DNA of 64,000 bases from Candidatus Baltobacteraceae bacterium (GCA_036559195.1 DATBTN010000048.1:1-64000), one strand, 5' to 3'. Positions 33,965 through 46,603 are shown, numbered from the stretch's first letter. Numbers and translations are program-made. The notes: a model not told the origin generated them from the sequence alone.

Positions 33965-35020
33965 GGCTTACGATGGCTGAATTTTACGATCGACTAGAGA
34001 CTATCGCCCGGCGCTTCGATGAGATCGAAGGCGAGCTCGCGCATCCCAGCGGCGAGTTCGATCAAGCGCGCTTTACCGCGCTCGTCAAGGAGCGTTCGGC
34101 GATCGAAGAGACGGTGGGCGTCTACCGCCAACAGAAGAAGACCCTCGAGGAGATCGCCGCCAACGAGGAACTCCTCAAGGATCGCAGCGATTCCGATCTG
34201 CACGAGCTTGCCGAAGAAGAAGCCAAGAGTCTGCGCGAGCGCCGCAAACGCCTCGACGAACAGCTGCAGCTCTTGATGATTCCCAAGGATCCCGACGACG
34301 ACAAAGATATCTTCATCGAGATCCGGGGCGGCGCCGGCGGCGACGAGGCGGCGATCTTCGCGGGCGATCTCGCGCGGATGTACATGCGTTTTGCCGAAGC
34401 GCTGCGCATGAAAGTGGACGTCGTTTCGTTGAGCGAGAGCGATGCGGGCGGTTATAAAGAAATCGTGTTTACGATTACCGGCAACGCCGCATACAAGTAC
34501 TTCAAATACGAGTCGGGCGTGCACCGCGTACAGCGCGTCCCCGCGACCGAATCTCAGGGCCGCGTGCATACGAGTACCGCGACCGTCGCCGTGCTGCCGC
34601 AGGTTGCCGACGACGATACCGAGATCCAAATCAACCCGAAAGACCTCGAAATCGATACGTTTAAGGCTAGCGGCGCCGGCGGCCAGCACGTCAACAAGAC
34701 CGAATCGGCGATCCGCATCACGCACGTGCCGAGCGGCGTCATCGTCGCGTGCAGCGAGGAGCGCTCGCAGATGCAGAATCGCGAACGCGCGATGCAGATG
34801 CTGCGCAGCGTGCTGTACGAGCGCAAGAAGCGCGAAGCCGCCGAAGCCGTCGGCTCGCTGCGCCGCAGCCAAGTCGGGACGGGCGACCGCTCGGAGAAGA
34901 TCCGCACGTACAACTACGCGCAAGACCGCATAACCGACCATCGCATCAATCAAAATTTCGGCAATATTCGCGGCGTCATGGATGGCGACATGGAGCACAT
35001 CGTTGAGGAGCTGCTAAAGG

Positions 35021-37659
<2,639 letters not shown>

Positions 37660-37681
37660 CGTAACAGCGGTCACGGCGGTC

Positions 37682-38401
37682 GTGCTGACGCGCAACGAAG
37701 AGCGCGTGCTTTCGCGCGCGCTGAAATCGCTGCCGGCGGGCATGCCCGCGCTGGTGCTCGACGCAGACTCGACCGACCGGACGCGTCAGATCGCCGCGGA
37801 GTGCGGCGCCGCCGTGCTGCGCAGAGCGTGGACGGATTTCGTCGACGCGCGACGCTTCGCGCTCGCGCAGGTGCGGACGCCGTGGGCGCTGATGCTCGAT
37901 GCCGACGAGTCGCTCGACGACGGCTTGCGCGCCGCGCTCGCGGACGCGCCGGAAGACTGCGATGGGTATCTCGTCTCGCGAACCACCTCGTTTTGCGGCC
38001 GGCCGTTGCGCATGTGGACCGGCGAATTGCTGCTGCGCCTCTTTCGTCCGCAAGCGGTCGTGCTGGAAGCGCATCCCGCCGCCGGCGGCGGCGCGGCGCT
38101 GCACGAGCGCTGGATCTGTGCGGGGCCGGTCGGACGTTTGAGCGGCACGCTCGCGCACGAATCGTATCCGACCGTTGCGAGTTACCGCGAAAAGTACGCG
38201 CGCTACACCACGATCGAAGCGCGAGGACGTCCGGCCGCGCGCGCGGGGCTCCCGGCGATCCTGTTGCGATGCCTGGCACGATTCGTGTGGCTGGCCATCG
38301 TGCGGGGTGCCGCGCTCGACGGATGGCGCGGTCTCTACGTCGCGTGGTACTCGGCGATGTACCCCGCAGCCGTCGCGCGCAAGGCACGCAAGGGCGCGTG
38401 A
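37682..38401 (+). CDS. Family 2 glycosyltransferase
   Basis: Small GT-A enzyme of the WaaE/KdtX-like GT2 group: VVLTRNEERVLSRALKSL, LVLDADSTDRT, MLDADESLDDGLR (DxD) and the later LHERWICAGPVGRLSGTLAHESY. The conserved beta-1 strand (VTAVTAVVLTRNEE) lies upstream of the first usual start, GTG 37682. An ATT at 37655 overlapping the pyrG stop would restore it, so the coordinates give the minimal gene. A hydrophobic segment near the C-terminus (CLARFVWLAIVRGAAL) suggests membrane association. The stop overlaps the next gene's ATG. Confidence 0.88.
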   Translation: MLTRNEERVLSRALKSLPAGMPALVLDADSTDRTRQIAAECGAAVLRRAWTDFVDARRFALAQVRTPWALMLDADESLDDGLRAALADAPEDCDGYLVSRTTSFCGRPLRMWTGELLLRLFRPQAVVLEAHPAAGGGAALHERWICAGPVGRLSGTLAHESYPTVASYREKYARYTTIEARGRPAARAGLPAILLRCLARFVWLAIVRGAALDGWRGLYVAWYSAMYPAAVARKARKGA

Positions 38402-39411
38402 TGCGCGTCGGGCTCGACGCGCGCCTGACGCGTCAGATGTCGGTCGGAATGAAAGCTTACGCGCGCGAACTGGCGGCGCGTTTGCCGCGCGTCGCGCCCG
38501 ATCTGGCATTCGTCACGTTCGATCGCGGCGCAAACTTCAGTTGGGACGAACAGGTTCGCTTGCCGGCCGCACTGCGCGCCGCGCGGCTGGACCTCACGCA
38601 CTTCCTCTCGCTGTATACGCCCGTGTTCGCACCGCGCCCGAGCGTTATCACGATCCACGACCTCATTCATTTGCGCTTTCCCGAGTACTTCAAGTCGAAG
38701 GTCGGTCCGTACTATCAAACGGTCGTTCGGCGCGCGTGCGCTCGCGCCGCACGCGTCATCACCGACGACGAGCGCACGATCGAGGATTTGCAGCGGTTCT
38801 TGGGGGTCGACCCGGCGAAAGTTCGCGTCGTCGCCTTGGGCGTTGACGATTGCTACCTGCGCGCGCCGCAGCCGCATCGCGGCGAGCGCCCGTATCTGCT
38901 CTACGTGGGGAACCACCGCGCGCACAAAGATCTTCCGACGCTTTTCGCAGCGTGGTCGTCGCTCGATGCGGAGCGCGCGCTCGACCTGTACCTGACCGGC
39001 GACGACGATTTCGGCGATGCCCTCGCAGCCTACAGGCGAACCAACGGGCGCATCGTAGCGCTCGGCGAGGTCGGCGAAGGGGAGCTCGCTTCGTACTATG
39101 CCGGGGCGCGCGCGCTGGTGCATCCCGCGCTTACCGAGGGCTTCGGGCTCCCGATGCTCGAGGCTATGGCCGCCGGCACGCTCGTAATCGCGTGCGAAGA
39201 CGCGATTCCCGGCGTGCTGCGACCCGCCGCGCTCACCTTTCGGGCGCGCGACGCGGCCGGCTTGCGCGCGCAACTCGAGTCCGTCCTGCGCGACGAGGGG
39301 CTGCGGGACGCGCTCGTCAATGAAGGACGAACGCTAGCGGCCGGGCTAACGTGGGATCGTTGCGCGCGATCGACGGCCGACGTCTATCGCGAAATTCTGG
39401 AGGGCGTGTGA
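38401..39411 (+). CDS. Family 4 glycosyltransferase
   Basis: A GT-B retaining glycosyltransferase (336 aa). The N-terminal region has GLDARLTRQMSVGMKAYARELA and ITIHDLIHL; the C-terminal donor domain has LLYVGNHRAHKDLPTLF and the E-x7-E motif in HPALTEGFGLPMLEAMAAGT. It probably adds a sugar to a lipid-linked or surface glycan together with the upstream GT2. ATG 38401 overlaps the GT2 stop, and its own stop overlaps the next gene as GTGA. Confidence 0.92.
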   Translation: MRVGLDARLTRQMSVGMKAYARELAARLPRVAPDLAFVTFDRGANFSWDEQVRLPAALRAARLDLTHFLSLYTPVFAPRPSVITIHDLIHLRFPEYFKSKVGPYYQTVVRRACARAARVITDDERTIEDLQRFLGVDPAKVRVVALGVDDCYLRAPQPHRGERPYLLYVGNHRAHKDLPTLFAAWSSLDAERALDLYLTGDDDFGDALAAYRRTNGRIVALGEVGEGELASYYAGARALVHPALTEGFGLPMLEAMAAGTLVIACEDAIPGVLRPAALTFRARDAAGLRAQLESVLRDEGLRDALVNEGRTLAAGLTWDRCARSTADVYREILEGV

Positions 39412-40943
39412 GGGGAATCTGTTGTCTCGCATCCGTGCTGATGTGTCTCGCATTCGCCGCGCCGGCAGCGGCGAAGACCAAACCGCATCATCGCGTCGGC
39501 AAGCCGATCGCGCCGATTGCAATCGTCATCAACGGCGCTCCGCTCTCGGTGAATCCGCCGCCGCGTTTTTTTAAATATCAACTGCTCGTACCGGTTCGCC
39601 GCATCATCGCAGCCTTGGGTCTGGACTTCGATAAAGAGGGCCGGCGAATCGTGACCCACGCGGGCTACAAGACGATCGCGCTGACGATCGGCAGCCGGCA
39701 GGCCGAGGTCGACGGCGAGCCCGTGATTCTCGACGCGCCGCCCGTGGAGATCAAAGATACGCTCTATGCGCCGCTTCGGTTTTTTGCCGCGGCCTTGGGC
39801 GCCCAGGCGACCTACAGTCGCCAGACCAATAGCGTCGAGATCATCTCCACGCTCGTCGGTCGATCCGGCAACGGCATCGTCGCCACGGGGTCGCAGGCGG
39901 AGCAAGTCGGCACGGTTACCGCGGTCGATATCGTTTCGCAGCCGCCGACCATAACGCTTACTTCCAATGCCTCGGTGCGGACCTTACCGATCGCCGGGAA
40001 CGCGAGCGTCGTGGTTCAGGACGTCAATACGAACACCAGCAACGACGCCGCGCTCGACGCCGTGCGCGTGGGCGATTTCGCGCACGTGTATCTCAATCGG
40101 CAGCGCGAGGTCGAGCGCATCGTCGACGCCTTCGGCTCGCGCGTCGGAAACGTTGCGGGCGTCGGCGACGGACAGGTCGTGCTCTCCGACGGTCACGTGA
40201 TCGTGCCCGATCGCGCGAGCGAAATCTCGCTCAACGGCGCGCCGGCCGCGATCGACGATCTCAAGGTCGGGGATTCGGTGATGGTGCGCTATAATATCGA
40301 TTCGTCCGAGGTGCGCGAAGTGATCGCGACGCGCCGCTCCGCTGGGACCGCGCCCCCGCCGGGCAACGTTCAAATCGCGAGCGTTTCGATCGATCCGACG
40401 CATGCGCTCAAATCCGGCGACCGAGTCTCGATCACGCTGCGCGGCACGCCGGCGGGTACGGCGACGTTCGATATCGGGACGTACTTGACGGGTTTATCGC
40501 TGCACGAGACGCTGCCGGGCGTTTACTCGACGCTCTACACGATTCCAAAGGGCGTGAACTTTGCAAACGTCCCAGTATTCGGACATCTGAACGTACGCGG
40601 AACCGACGCCGAACGCGCCCAATCGACGGCGGAGGTCTCGGTCGCGAGCGTGCCGCCGGGCGTCGGCGACTACGCGCCGCAGAACGGCGCCACGGTCAAC
40701 GACGATCGTCCGAGTATCTTTGCGACGTTTACGAGCGATACCGTCGCGATCGATCCGTCGAGCGTCGAGCTGGAGGTGAACGGACACAACGTGACCTCCG
40801 AATCGAAACGAACCGCGCGCTTCATCGAATATACGCCGGGCATTTCGTACGGCAACGGGCCGGTCCGGGTAACCGTTCGCGTGAGCGATCTGGCCGGAAA
40901 TACCGCCGCGAAATCGTGGACGTTCTTCATCAAGGCGCGGTAG
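39408..40943 (+). CDS. Secreted copper-amine-oxidase N-terminal (stalk) domain protein
   Basis: GTG 39408 gives 511 aa with a signal peptide (CLASVLMCLAFAAPAAA). Residues of about 35-140 form the stalk domain (VINGAPLSVNPPPRFFKYQLLVPVRRIIAALGLDF, TLYAPLRFFAAALGA). A central beta region (about 160-330) carries VGTVTAVDI, and Ig-like stretches at the C-terminus carry GVGDYAPQNGATVNDDRPSIFATF and RVSDLAGNTAAKSWTFFIK. These domains are common in surface proteins of Firmicutes-like lineages and are thought to bind the cell wall; no enzyme active site is seen. It is coupled to the GT4 gene. Confidence 0.85.
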   Translation: MRGICCLASVLMCLAFAAPAAAKTKPHHRVGKPIAPIAIVINGAPLSVNPPPRFFKYQLLVPVRRIIAALGLDFDKEGRRIVTHAGYKTIALTIGSRQAEVDGEPVILDAPPVEIKDTLYAPLRFFAAALGAQATYSRQTNSVEIISTLVGRSGNGIVATGSQAEQVGTVTAVDIVSQPPTITLTSNASVRTLPIAGNASVVVQDVNTNTSNDAALDAVRVGDFAHVYLNRQREVERIVDAFGSRVGNVAGVGDGQVVLSDGHVIVPDRASEISLNGAPAAIDDLKVGDSVMVRYNIDSSEVREVIATRRSAGTAPPPGNVQIASVSIDPTHALKSGDRVSITLRGTPAGTATFDIGTYLTGLSLHETLPGVYSTLYTIPKGVNFANVPVFGHLNVRGTDAERAQSTAEVSVASVPPGVGDYAPQNGATVNDDRPSIFATFTSDTVAIDPSSVELEVNGHNVTSESKRTARFIEYTPGISYGNGPVRVTVRVSDLAGNTAAKSWTFFIKAR

Positions 40944-40949
40944 GAGCGA

Positions 40950-42548
40950 ATGGCTGATTCGCGCCTGCGCGCGGCCGTTCTGGCAGCAGCGCTCCTCGGC
41001 GTTGCCGGCTGCGGCGGATCCTCGACGGCGCCGCCGTCAGACGGCGCATCGACGCTCGTCGTCGCCCGCGTGCAGGATGCGGTCAACCTCGATCCGGCTC
41101 AAGCCACCGACGGAAATTCGTTGAACTTGACGCAAGAGGTCATGCGAGGCCTCGTCCAGTTTAAGCTCGGCGGCTTTGACGTCGAACCGGCGATCGCGCG
41201 AACGTGGACGCTCAGCCCGGATGGATTGCGGTGGACCTTTACGCTGAAGAAGGGGTTGGTCTTCTCCGATGGCACGCCGATCGATGCGTCCGCGGTGAAA
41301 TTCAACTTCGATCGCTGGCGCTTGGTGAACGACCCGTATCACGCGAACTTTCCGTTTGGCTACTACGCCGATATGTTCGGCGGCTTTCCGGGTTTGATCG
41401 CCGGCGTGGCGGCGCCGAGATCCGACACGGTCGTCTTCACGCTAACCCGTCGGTTTAGTCCGTTTCTCCACGACGTCGCGATGCCGTCGTTTGCAATCGG
41501 CTCGCCGGCCGCGATTCGCGCCGACGTTCAAGGCTTCTCGCAAAAGCCCGTGGGCTACGGCCCCTACGTGCTCAAGGAGTGGGTGAAGGACGATCACATC
41601 ACACTGGTCGCCAATCCCAGTTATCGCGGTCAGAGACCGGCGTACGCGACGGTGATCGTGCGTGACATCCCGGACCAGGCGACCAGCGTTCTGGAGATGC
41701 AGCGCGGCGGCATCGACTTTCTCGTCGATCCGCGCCCCGACGATGCCAAGGCGCTGGCGGCACAGCCGGGCGTCACGATCTACGCGCAGCCGTCGAACAA
41801 CACGTCGTACCTCGCGTTCAACGTCGACCGGTCGCCGTTCGGGAAGCTGCAAGTGCGGCGGGCGATGGCGTATGCGATCGACGTTCGCGGCATCGTCAAG
41901 GCGTTCTATGGCGCGGGTGCGGTCGTTGCGGGCAATTGGACGCCGCCGGGGTTGATCGGGCGCAACCCGAGCGTTCGACCCTATCCGCACGATCCGGCGA
42001 AGGCGCGCGCGCTGCTCGCGCAGGCGGGTCTGCCGAGCGGCTTTGCGACCGAGCTTTTTTATCCGACCGCGCCGCGGCCGTATATGCCGGAGCCGCAGCG
42101 TATCGCCGAAGCGATCCAAGCGGATTTACAAGCAGCCGGCGTGACCGTTACGCTCGAACCATTCGAGTGGGGAGTCTTCCTCGACAAAGTGCGCCACGGC
42201 GAGCATCCCATGTGTTTGATCGGATGGAGCGGGGACAACGGGGATCCCGACGATTTCTTCTACCCGCTGCTCGACGCCGACAGCGCAAACGCCAAACCGA
42301 ACGGACAAAACTATTCGTTTTGGCGCGATCCGGCGTTTCATCGCTTGATGTTGGCGGGACAGACGACGTTGACCGATAGAAAGCGAGCCGAGATCTATCG
42401 CCGGGCTAACGCCCTGGTGCACGAGCAAGTGCCCGCGCTCTCGATCGTTCACACCGCCGTACCCATCGCCGTCAAATCGTCGATCGCTGGCTTCGTGCCG
42501 AGCCCGGATTCGCATATCGCTTTTGAGTATCTGCGCCCCAAGAAGTAG
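40950..42548 (+). CDS. ABC transporter substrate-binding lipoprotein, peptide type (SBP family 5)
   Basis: A 532-aa extracytoplasmic binding protein. It has a lipoprotein signal (AAALLGVAGCGGS), the SBP5 opening AVNLDPAQATDGNSL, RTWTLSPDGLRWTFTLKKGLVFSDGTPIDASAVKF, and the ligand-pocket segment GWSGDNGDPDDFF. These match DppA/OppA-type proteins for peptides or similar ligands. No permease or ATPase gene is adjacent, so it is an orphan that would have to use a transporter encoded elsewhere. It lies 6 nt downstream of the stalk-domain gene. Confidence 0.93.
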   Translation: MADSRLRAAVLAAALLGVAGCGGSSTAPPSDGASTLVVARVQDAVNLDPAQATDGNSLNLTQEVMRGLVQFKLGGFDVEPAIARTWTLSPDGLRWTFTLKKGLVFSDGTPIDASAVKFNFDRWRLVNDPYHANFPFGYYADMFGGFPGLIAGVAAPRSDTVVFTLTRRFSPFLHDVAMPSFAIGSPAAIRADVQGFSQKPVGYGPYVLKEWVKDDHITLVANPSYRGQRPAYATVIVRDIPDQATSVLEMQRGGIDFLVDPRPDDAKALAAQPGVTIYAQPSNNTSYLAFNVDRSPFGKLQVRRAMAYAIDVRGIVKAFYGAGAVVAGNWTPPGLIGRNPSVRPYPHDPAKARALLAQAGLPSGFATELFYPTAPRPYMPEPQRIAEAIQADLQAAGVTVTLEPFEWGVFLDKVRHGEHPMCLIGWSGDNGDPDDFFYPLLDADSANAKPNGQNYSFWRDPAFHRLMLAGQTTLTDRKRAEIYRRANALVHEQVPALSIVHTAVPIAVKSSIAGFVPSPDSHIAFEYLRPKK

Positions 42549-42557
42549 GAGCCGCCA

Positions 42558-42899
42558 ATGGAATCGTCGTGCATTTTTTGCAAGATCATCGCCGGCGAGA
42601 TTCCGGCGCGGTTCGTTCATCGCGACGAGTCCGTCGTTGCCATCGCCGACGTCAACCCCCAGGCGCCCGATCATCTGCTCGTCATGCCGATCGAACACGT
42701 GCGCGATCTCGCCGAGTTCGTTCGAGCCGAACCGGCGGAGACGATCGCCGGGCTTTGGCAGGTCGCTGCGCGGCTGGGCGCCGAGCATCCGGGCGGCTTT
42801 CGTGCGGTCGTGAATACCGGAGTCGACGGCGGTCAAACCGTCGACCACCTGCACGTCCACGTCTTAGCGGGGCGCCATATGACGTGGCCGCCGGGGTGA
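42558..42899 (+). CDS. HIT family (HINT-like) nucleotide hydrolase
   Basis: A 113-aa histidine-triad protein: CIFCKIIAGEIPARFVHRDE at the N-terminus and the triad HLHVHV (His97, His99, His101) with the active His99. These enzymes hydrolyse purine nucleoside phosphoramidates such as aminoacyl-AMP. TAGGAG lies 9 nt before the ATG at 42558. It ends with the HINT-typical GRHMTWPPG. Confidence 0.95.
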   Translation: MESSCIFCKIIAGEIPARFVHRDESVVAIADVNPQAPDHLLVMPIEHVRDLAEFVRAEPAETIAGLWQVAARLGAEHPGGFRAVVNTGVDGGQTVDHLHVHVLAGRHMTWPPG

Positions 42900-43024
42900 A
42901 GGCGCGGAGTAAGGCGCTTGCGAGGTGGGGCCGCCTGTGCTAGAGTGTGGCGTCGAGGTCCTTCGCGGGCCCCGCGAGATTTTCGTGCGCCGCCGGCGCA
43001 CGCCTGAAGGGGGGTTGTAATAGA

Positions 43025-43195
43025 ATGGAAGTTCGCATAGCTCCGGGAGAATCGATCGAGAGCGCGCTGCGCCGTTTCAAGAAGGCCACCCAGAAGGCGG
43101 GCGTCTTGGCCGAGGCTCGCAAGCACGAGCATTACGAAAAGCCGAGCGTTCGCAAGAAGAAGAAATCCGCCGCCGCTCGCAAGCGCCGCGCCTAA
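43025..43195 (+). CDS. rpsU: 30S ribosomal protein S21
   Basis: A 56-aa S21: [48 protein letters not shown] chose ATG 43025, with AAGGGGGG 8 nt upstream; the frame is open further left but those residues are not S21. YqeY follows after 1 nt, the same order as in Bacillus. Confidence 0.96.
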   Translation: MEVRIAPGESIESALRRFKKATQKAGVLAEARKHEHYEKPSVRKKKKSAAARKRRA

Positions 43196-43196
43196 A

Positions 43197-43640
43197 ATGG
43201 GTTCGTATAAAGACCGCATTGCGTCCGATTTAAAGGACGCGATGCGGGCGCGCGACCAGCTCAGACTCGATACGCTGCGCTCCGTCCTCTCCGGCTTTAC
43301 CTACAAACGGACCGAGGCCGGCGCCGAGTTGACCGACGCCGACGAACAGGACGTCCTGCGCAAGCAAGTCAAGCAGCGCAACGATTCGTTTGCGGAGTTC
43401 ACCAAAGCCGGGCGCGCGGAGCTGGCCGATAAAGAAGCGCGCGAGCGCGATATTCTGCTGGCCTACCTGCCGGCGCAAAAATCCGCCGATGAGATTCGCG
43501 CGATCGTTAAAGCGGTCGTGAGCGGGCTGCCCGCCGACGGGCGCAATCAGGGCGCGGTGATGAAAGCTGCCATGCCGCAATTACGCGGCCTCGCCGATGG
43601 GAATCTCGTCCGGCAGATCGTCGGCGAGGAGCTCGCCTAG
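43197..43640 (+). CDS. yqeY: YqeY/GatB-domain protein
   Basis: A 147-aa GatB/YqeY protein: IASDLKDAMRARDQLRLDTLRSVLSGFTYKRTEAG and the C-terminal RNQGAVMKAAMPQLRGLADGNLVRQIVGE. It resembles the tRNA-binding tail domain of GatB; its biochemical role is not established. It directly follows rpsU in many bacteria, and here the start is 1 nt after the rpsU stop. A long inverted-repeat element follows the stop. Confidence 0.93.
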   Translation: MGSYKDRIASDLKDAMRARDQLRLDTLRSVLSGFTYKRTEAGAELTDADEQDVLRKQVKQRNDSFAEFTKAGRAELADKEARERDILLAYLPAQKSADEIRAIVKAVVSGLPADGRNQGAVMKAAMPQLRGLADGNLVRQIVGEELA

Positions 43641-43654
43641 GATTTCGTCTTTTG

Positions 43655-43803
43655 GCTTGCGTTGGGGGACGAGCCCCCGACTGCGGGACGTTCCCGTTTT
43701 CGCATCGTGCGAAAACGGGAACTCGATTCGTCGGCGCTCTCGCCATCCTGGCTTCGCTTCTCCTCATACGCCCGCTGCCGGGGGCTCGTCCCCCAACGCA
43801 AGC
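43655..43803. repeat. 149-bp element with perfect 25-bp inverted ends and an inner 15-bp palindrome
   Basis: The left end at 43655-43679 (GCTTGCGTTGGGGGACGAGC then CCCCG) is the exact reverse complement of 43779-43803. Inside, GTTCCCGTTTTCGCA (43690-43704) and its exact complement at 43708-43722 form a 15-bp stem with a 3-nt loop. It lies between yqeY and the nfeD-type gene. No coding content is convincing. It could be a miniature transposable element or an RNA structure that ends or punctuates transcription. Confidence 0.85.
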
Positions 43804-43915
43804 GGTGCTGCTTTTCGGGCGTTTTCGTTTTGTGATGATCTGCCGGTGCTCGGAAGGGACTGGTGTGATCTTTTTTTTCTCGTAACCTTTGGGGTGGGTG
43901 GGGGTAGGTAGGAAC

Positions 43916-45238
43916 ATGCTTGGATTGCTTCGGGTTAGGGTGTTTGTGGCGATCGCTCTTGTTTTTGCGGGGGGCGCGGGCATGGTTGCGGGTGCGCTGG
44001 GTGCGACGGGCGATCGGCCGGTGATGCTGATTCATATCGACGGGACGGTCGATGATGGGATGGCGCATCTCGTGGAGCGTTCGGTCGCGCAGGCCGATTC
44101 CGAGGGTGCGGCGGCGATCGTGCTCGACGTGAACTCGCCGGGCGGGGTGTTGTCGGCTGCGTTTGCGAGCCGCGATGCGCTGCTCAACGCGCACGTTCCC
44201 ACGATTGCGTTCGTGTCGGAGCGCGCGTATTCGTCGGCCGCGCTCATCACGCTCTCGGCGCAGAAGATCTATATGGCGCCGGGTGCTTCGATCGGCGAGG
44301 CCGAGCCGTCGCCGAAGACGCCGAAACTCGTCTCGGCGGTGAAGGCCGAGTTCGAATCGACGGCCTTGCGGAACCATCGCAATCCGTTGATCGTGGCCGC
44401 GATGGTCGACGCGAACGTCGCGTTGCCGCAATACAAAACGGCGCACGAGAATCTGACCCTCAACACGCAGGATGCGCTGAAGACGAAGATCGCCGATGCG
44501 GTCGCGCCGTCGCTCGATGCGGTGCTCGCCGCGAATCACCTGAGCGGGCCCGTCCAGACCGCCGGCTACACCTTCGGCGAAGAACTCGCGCGTTTTGCGA
44601 CCAATCCCGAGATCAGCGGGCTCTTGCTGACGATCGGATTGCTCGGCTTACTCATCGAGATGCAGACGCTGCACGGCATCGCCGGCCTCATCGGCATCCT
44701 CTCGTTCGCACTCTTTTTCGGCAGTCACGTCTATGCGGGGTTCAGCAACGGCTTCGTGATCCTGCTGGCCCTGCTCGGACTCTTCGGCATCCTCTTCGAA
44801 TTGCACGTCGTCCCCGGGCACGGCGCTCCGGGAATATTGGGCGGTATCGCTTTGCTCCTCGCCGTGCTTTTCGCATTCGGCATACCGTTCTTTTTCATCG
44901 CGTTGCAGACGATCTCCACGGCGATCGTGCTGACCATCGTGCTGTTCTACTTCGCAACGCGCGCGTGGCCGGAGAACGCGTTCATGCGAAAGATCACCTT
45001 TGCCGTCGAACAAGGTCCCGACTACGTTGCGAGCGCAGACTATACCATACTGCGCGGCCGGATCGGCAGCGCGACCTCGTTTCTTCGGCCGGCCGGCGTT
45101 GCGTTGATCGACGATCGGCGCATCGACGTCCTCACCGAGGGCGACTTCATTCCCGCCGGAACGCCGATTCGCGTGACGCGCGTCGAGGGGGCCCGGATCT
45201 TCGTCGAACCCGTCACACTTCCGAGCTATAAGGAGTAA
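43916..45238 (+). CDS. NfeD-type membrane serine protease (ClpP-like)
   Basis: A 440-aa NfeD1b protein. It has an N-terminal signal or anchor, then a ClpP-fold domain ([21 protein letters not shown], then [31 protein letters not shown] with the nucleophile Ser, and a Lys in the helix [18 protein letters not shown]). Several membrane segments (about 225-350) and a C-terminal OB-fold ([32 protein letters not shown]) follow. Such proteins cleave membrane-protein stalks and work with flotillins. The floA gene follows after 4 nt. ATG 43916 has TAGGAAC upstream. Confidence 0.92.
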   Translation: MLGLLRVRVFVAIALVFAGGAGMVAGALGATGDRPVMLIHIDGTVDDGMAHLVERSVAQADSEGAAAIVLDVNSPGGVLSAAFASRDALLNAHVPTIAFVSERAYSSAALITLSAQKIYMAPGASIGEAEPSPKTPKLVSAVKAEFESTALRNHRNPLIVAAMVDANVALPQYKTAHENLTLNTQDALKTKIADAVAPSLDAVLAANHLSGPVQTAGYTFGEELARFATNPEISGLLLTIGLLGLLIEMQTLHGIAGLIGILSFALFFGSHVYAGFSNGFVILLALLGLFGILFELHVVPGHGAPGILGGIALLLAVLFAFGIPFFFIALQTISTAIVLTIVLFYFATRAWPENAFMRKITFAVEQGPDYVASADYTILRGRIGSATSFLRPAGVALIDDRRIDVLTEGDFIPAGTPIRVTRVEGARIFVEPVTLPSYKE

Positions 45239-45242
45239 CTAC

Positions 45243-46244
45243 GTGGCGACTGCCGGCATCCTGATTATCTTTTTCGTCGTCATCATCGGCTTTTTCGTCT
45301 TCTTATATTATTTCCCGATCGGTCTTTGGCTGCGCACCGTTGCCGCCGGCGTGCCGCTTTCCATCGGTTCGCTCATCCGGATGCGCATCATCGGCATCCC
45401 GCCCGGCATCATCGTCACCAACTTGGTGCGGGCCCGCAAAGCCGGTTTACCGTTGACGGTCGATCAGATGCAGTCGCACTTTTTGGCCGGCGGCAACATC
45501 GAGAACGTGACCTTGGCGATGATCGCCGCGCAGCGCGCGCAGATTCCGCTCGAATGGCAGCGCGCCGCCGCAATCGACCTAGCCGGGCGCAACGTGCTCG
45601 AGGCACTGCAGACGTCCGTCAATCCAAAAGTGATCGAGACGCCGATCTTTCAAGGCGTCGCGCAGAACGGCATCCAGCTCAACGTCAAGGCGCGAATCAC
45701 GGTTCGCAGCAATCTCGACCGGTACGTCGGCGGTGCGGGCGAACCCACGATCGTCGCGCGCGTCGGCGAGGGCGTCGTCTCGGCCGTGGGCGCCGCCATC
45801 AATCACAAAGAAGTGCTGGAGTATCCCGATCGCATCAGCAAGGCCGTTCTCGCGAAGGGACTCGACGCCGGGACCGCGTTTGAGATCGTGTCGATCGATA
45901 TCGCGGACGTCGATGTCGGCAAGAACATCGGCGCCGAGTTGCAGACGTCGCAGGCCGACGCGGACCGCCGCATCGCGCAGGCGAAGGCGGCCGAACGGCA
46001 ATACGCGGCCCTCGCGGCCGAGCAAGAACAAAAGGCCGAGACGCAAGCCATGCGCGCGCGCGTGGTCGAAGCCGAAGCCTCGGTGCCGCAGGCGATCGCC
46101 GAGGCGTTCCGCGCCGGCAATCTCGGCATCATGGACTACTACCGGTTGAAAAACATTCAAGCCGATACGGACATGCGCGGCTCGATCTCCGGAAGCGTCG
46201 ATAAAGGCACCGACACGCCGCCGCCGCAGCCGCCGCAGAAGTAG
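45243..46244 (+). CDS. floA: Flotillin-like protein FloA
   Basis: A 333-aa FloA (UPF0365/YqfA) protein: an N-terminal membrane hairpin ([24 protein letters not shown]), then [55 protein letters not shown] and a long coiled-coil region ([27 protein letters not shown]). It organises membrane microdomains. It starts with GTG 45243 in the same operon as the NfeD protease, as in Bacillus yqeZ-yqfA. Confidence 0.96.
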   Translation: MATAGILIIFFVVIIGFFVFLYYFPIGLWLRTVAAGVPLSIGSLIRMRIIGIPPGIIVTNLVRARKAGLPLTVDQMQSHFLAGGNIENVTLAMIAAQRAQIPLEWQRAAAIDLAGRNVLEALQTSVNPKVIETPIFQGVAQNGIQLNVKARITVRSNLDRYVGGAGEPTIVARVGEGVVSAVGAAINHKEVLEYPDRISKAVLAKGLDAGTAFEIVSIDIADVDVGKNIGAELQTSQADADRRIAQAKAAERQYAALAAEQEQKAETQAMRARVVEAEASVPQAIAEAFRAGNLGIMDYYRLKNIQADTDMRGSISGSVDKGTDTPPPQPPQK

Positions 46245-46249
46245 CGCTG

Positions 46250-46603
46250 ATGGACACGCTTTTCTCGATTATCGAGGCCGCAAGCGATGCCAAGAAGCGG
46301 ACGACGCAGCCCGTGGCCCGCAAGTCAGCGCCGTCGCGACCCGTACCCGTCGCCGTCGTGCCGGTTCCCGCGCCCGCGCCCGAAGCCGGCTTCGACGAAC
46401 TGCCGCATCTCGATCCATTGCCGGGCACGATTCTCGCTATTCCGGCGGCGCATCGCGCCGGGGGATTGCGTGGACTCTTCGAAGATGGGAACAGTCTAGT
46501 GCGAGCGGTCATCGCGGCCGAGGTACTCGGACCGCCCGTCGCCCTGAGGGAGCAATCACACTGGAGTCAACCACAAAGCGATCGATCGACCTCAGTGGCC
46601 TGA
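46250..46603 (+). CDS. Small protein of unknown function between floA and phoH
   Basis: A 117-aa protein in the place where Bacillus has yqfB-yqfD. The N-terminal helix MDTLFSIIEAASDAKKR is followed by a Pro/Val-rich stretch (PVPVAVVPVPAPAPE) and GGLRGLFEDGNSLVRAVIAAEVLGPPVALRE, which looks helical. No family is recognised. The last 43 nt overlap the probable CTG start of phoH. The start lies 5 nt after the floA stop, so it belongs to the operon. Being intact and in frame between two conserved genes makes it likely real. Confidence 0.65.
   Translation: MDTLFSIIEAASDAKKRTTQPVARKSAPSRPVPVAVVPVPAPAPEAGFDELPHLDPLPGTILAIPAAHRAGGLRGLFEDGNSLVRAVIAAEVLGPPVALREQSHWSQPQSDRSTSVA

Noticed and set aside
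43507-44539. Minus-strand frames reading through the 25-bp inverted-end element
   Set aside because: They overlap yqeY and the nfeD-type gene on the other strand. Their repeated VGGRAP-like peptides are just the element read on both arms.
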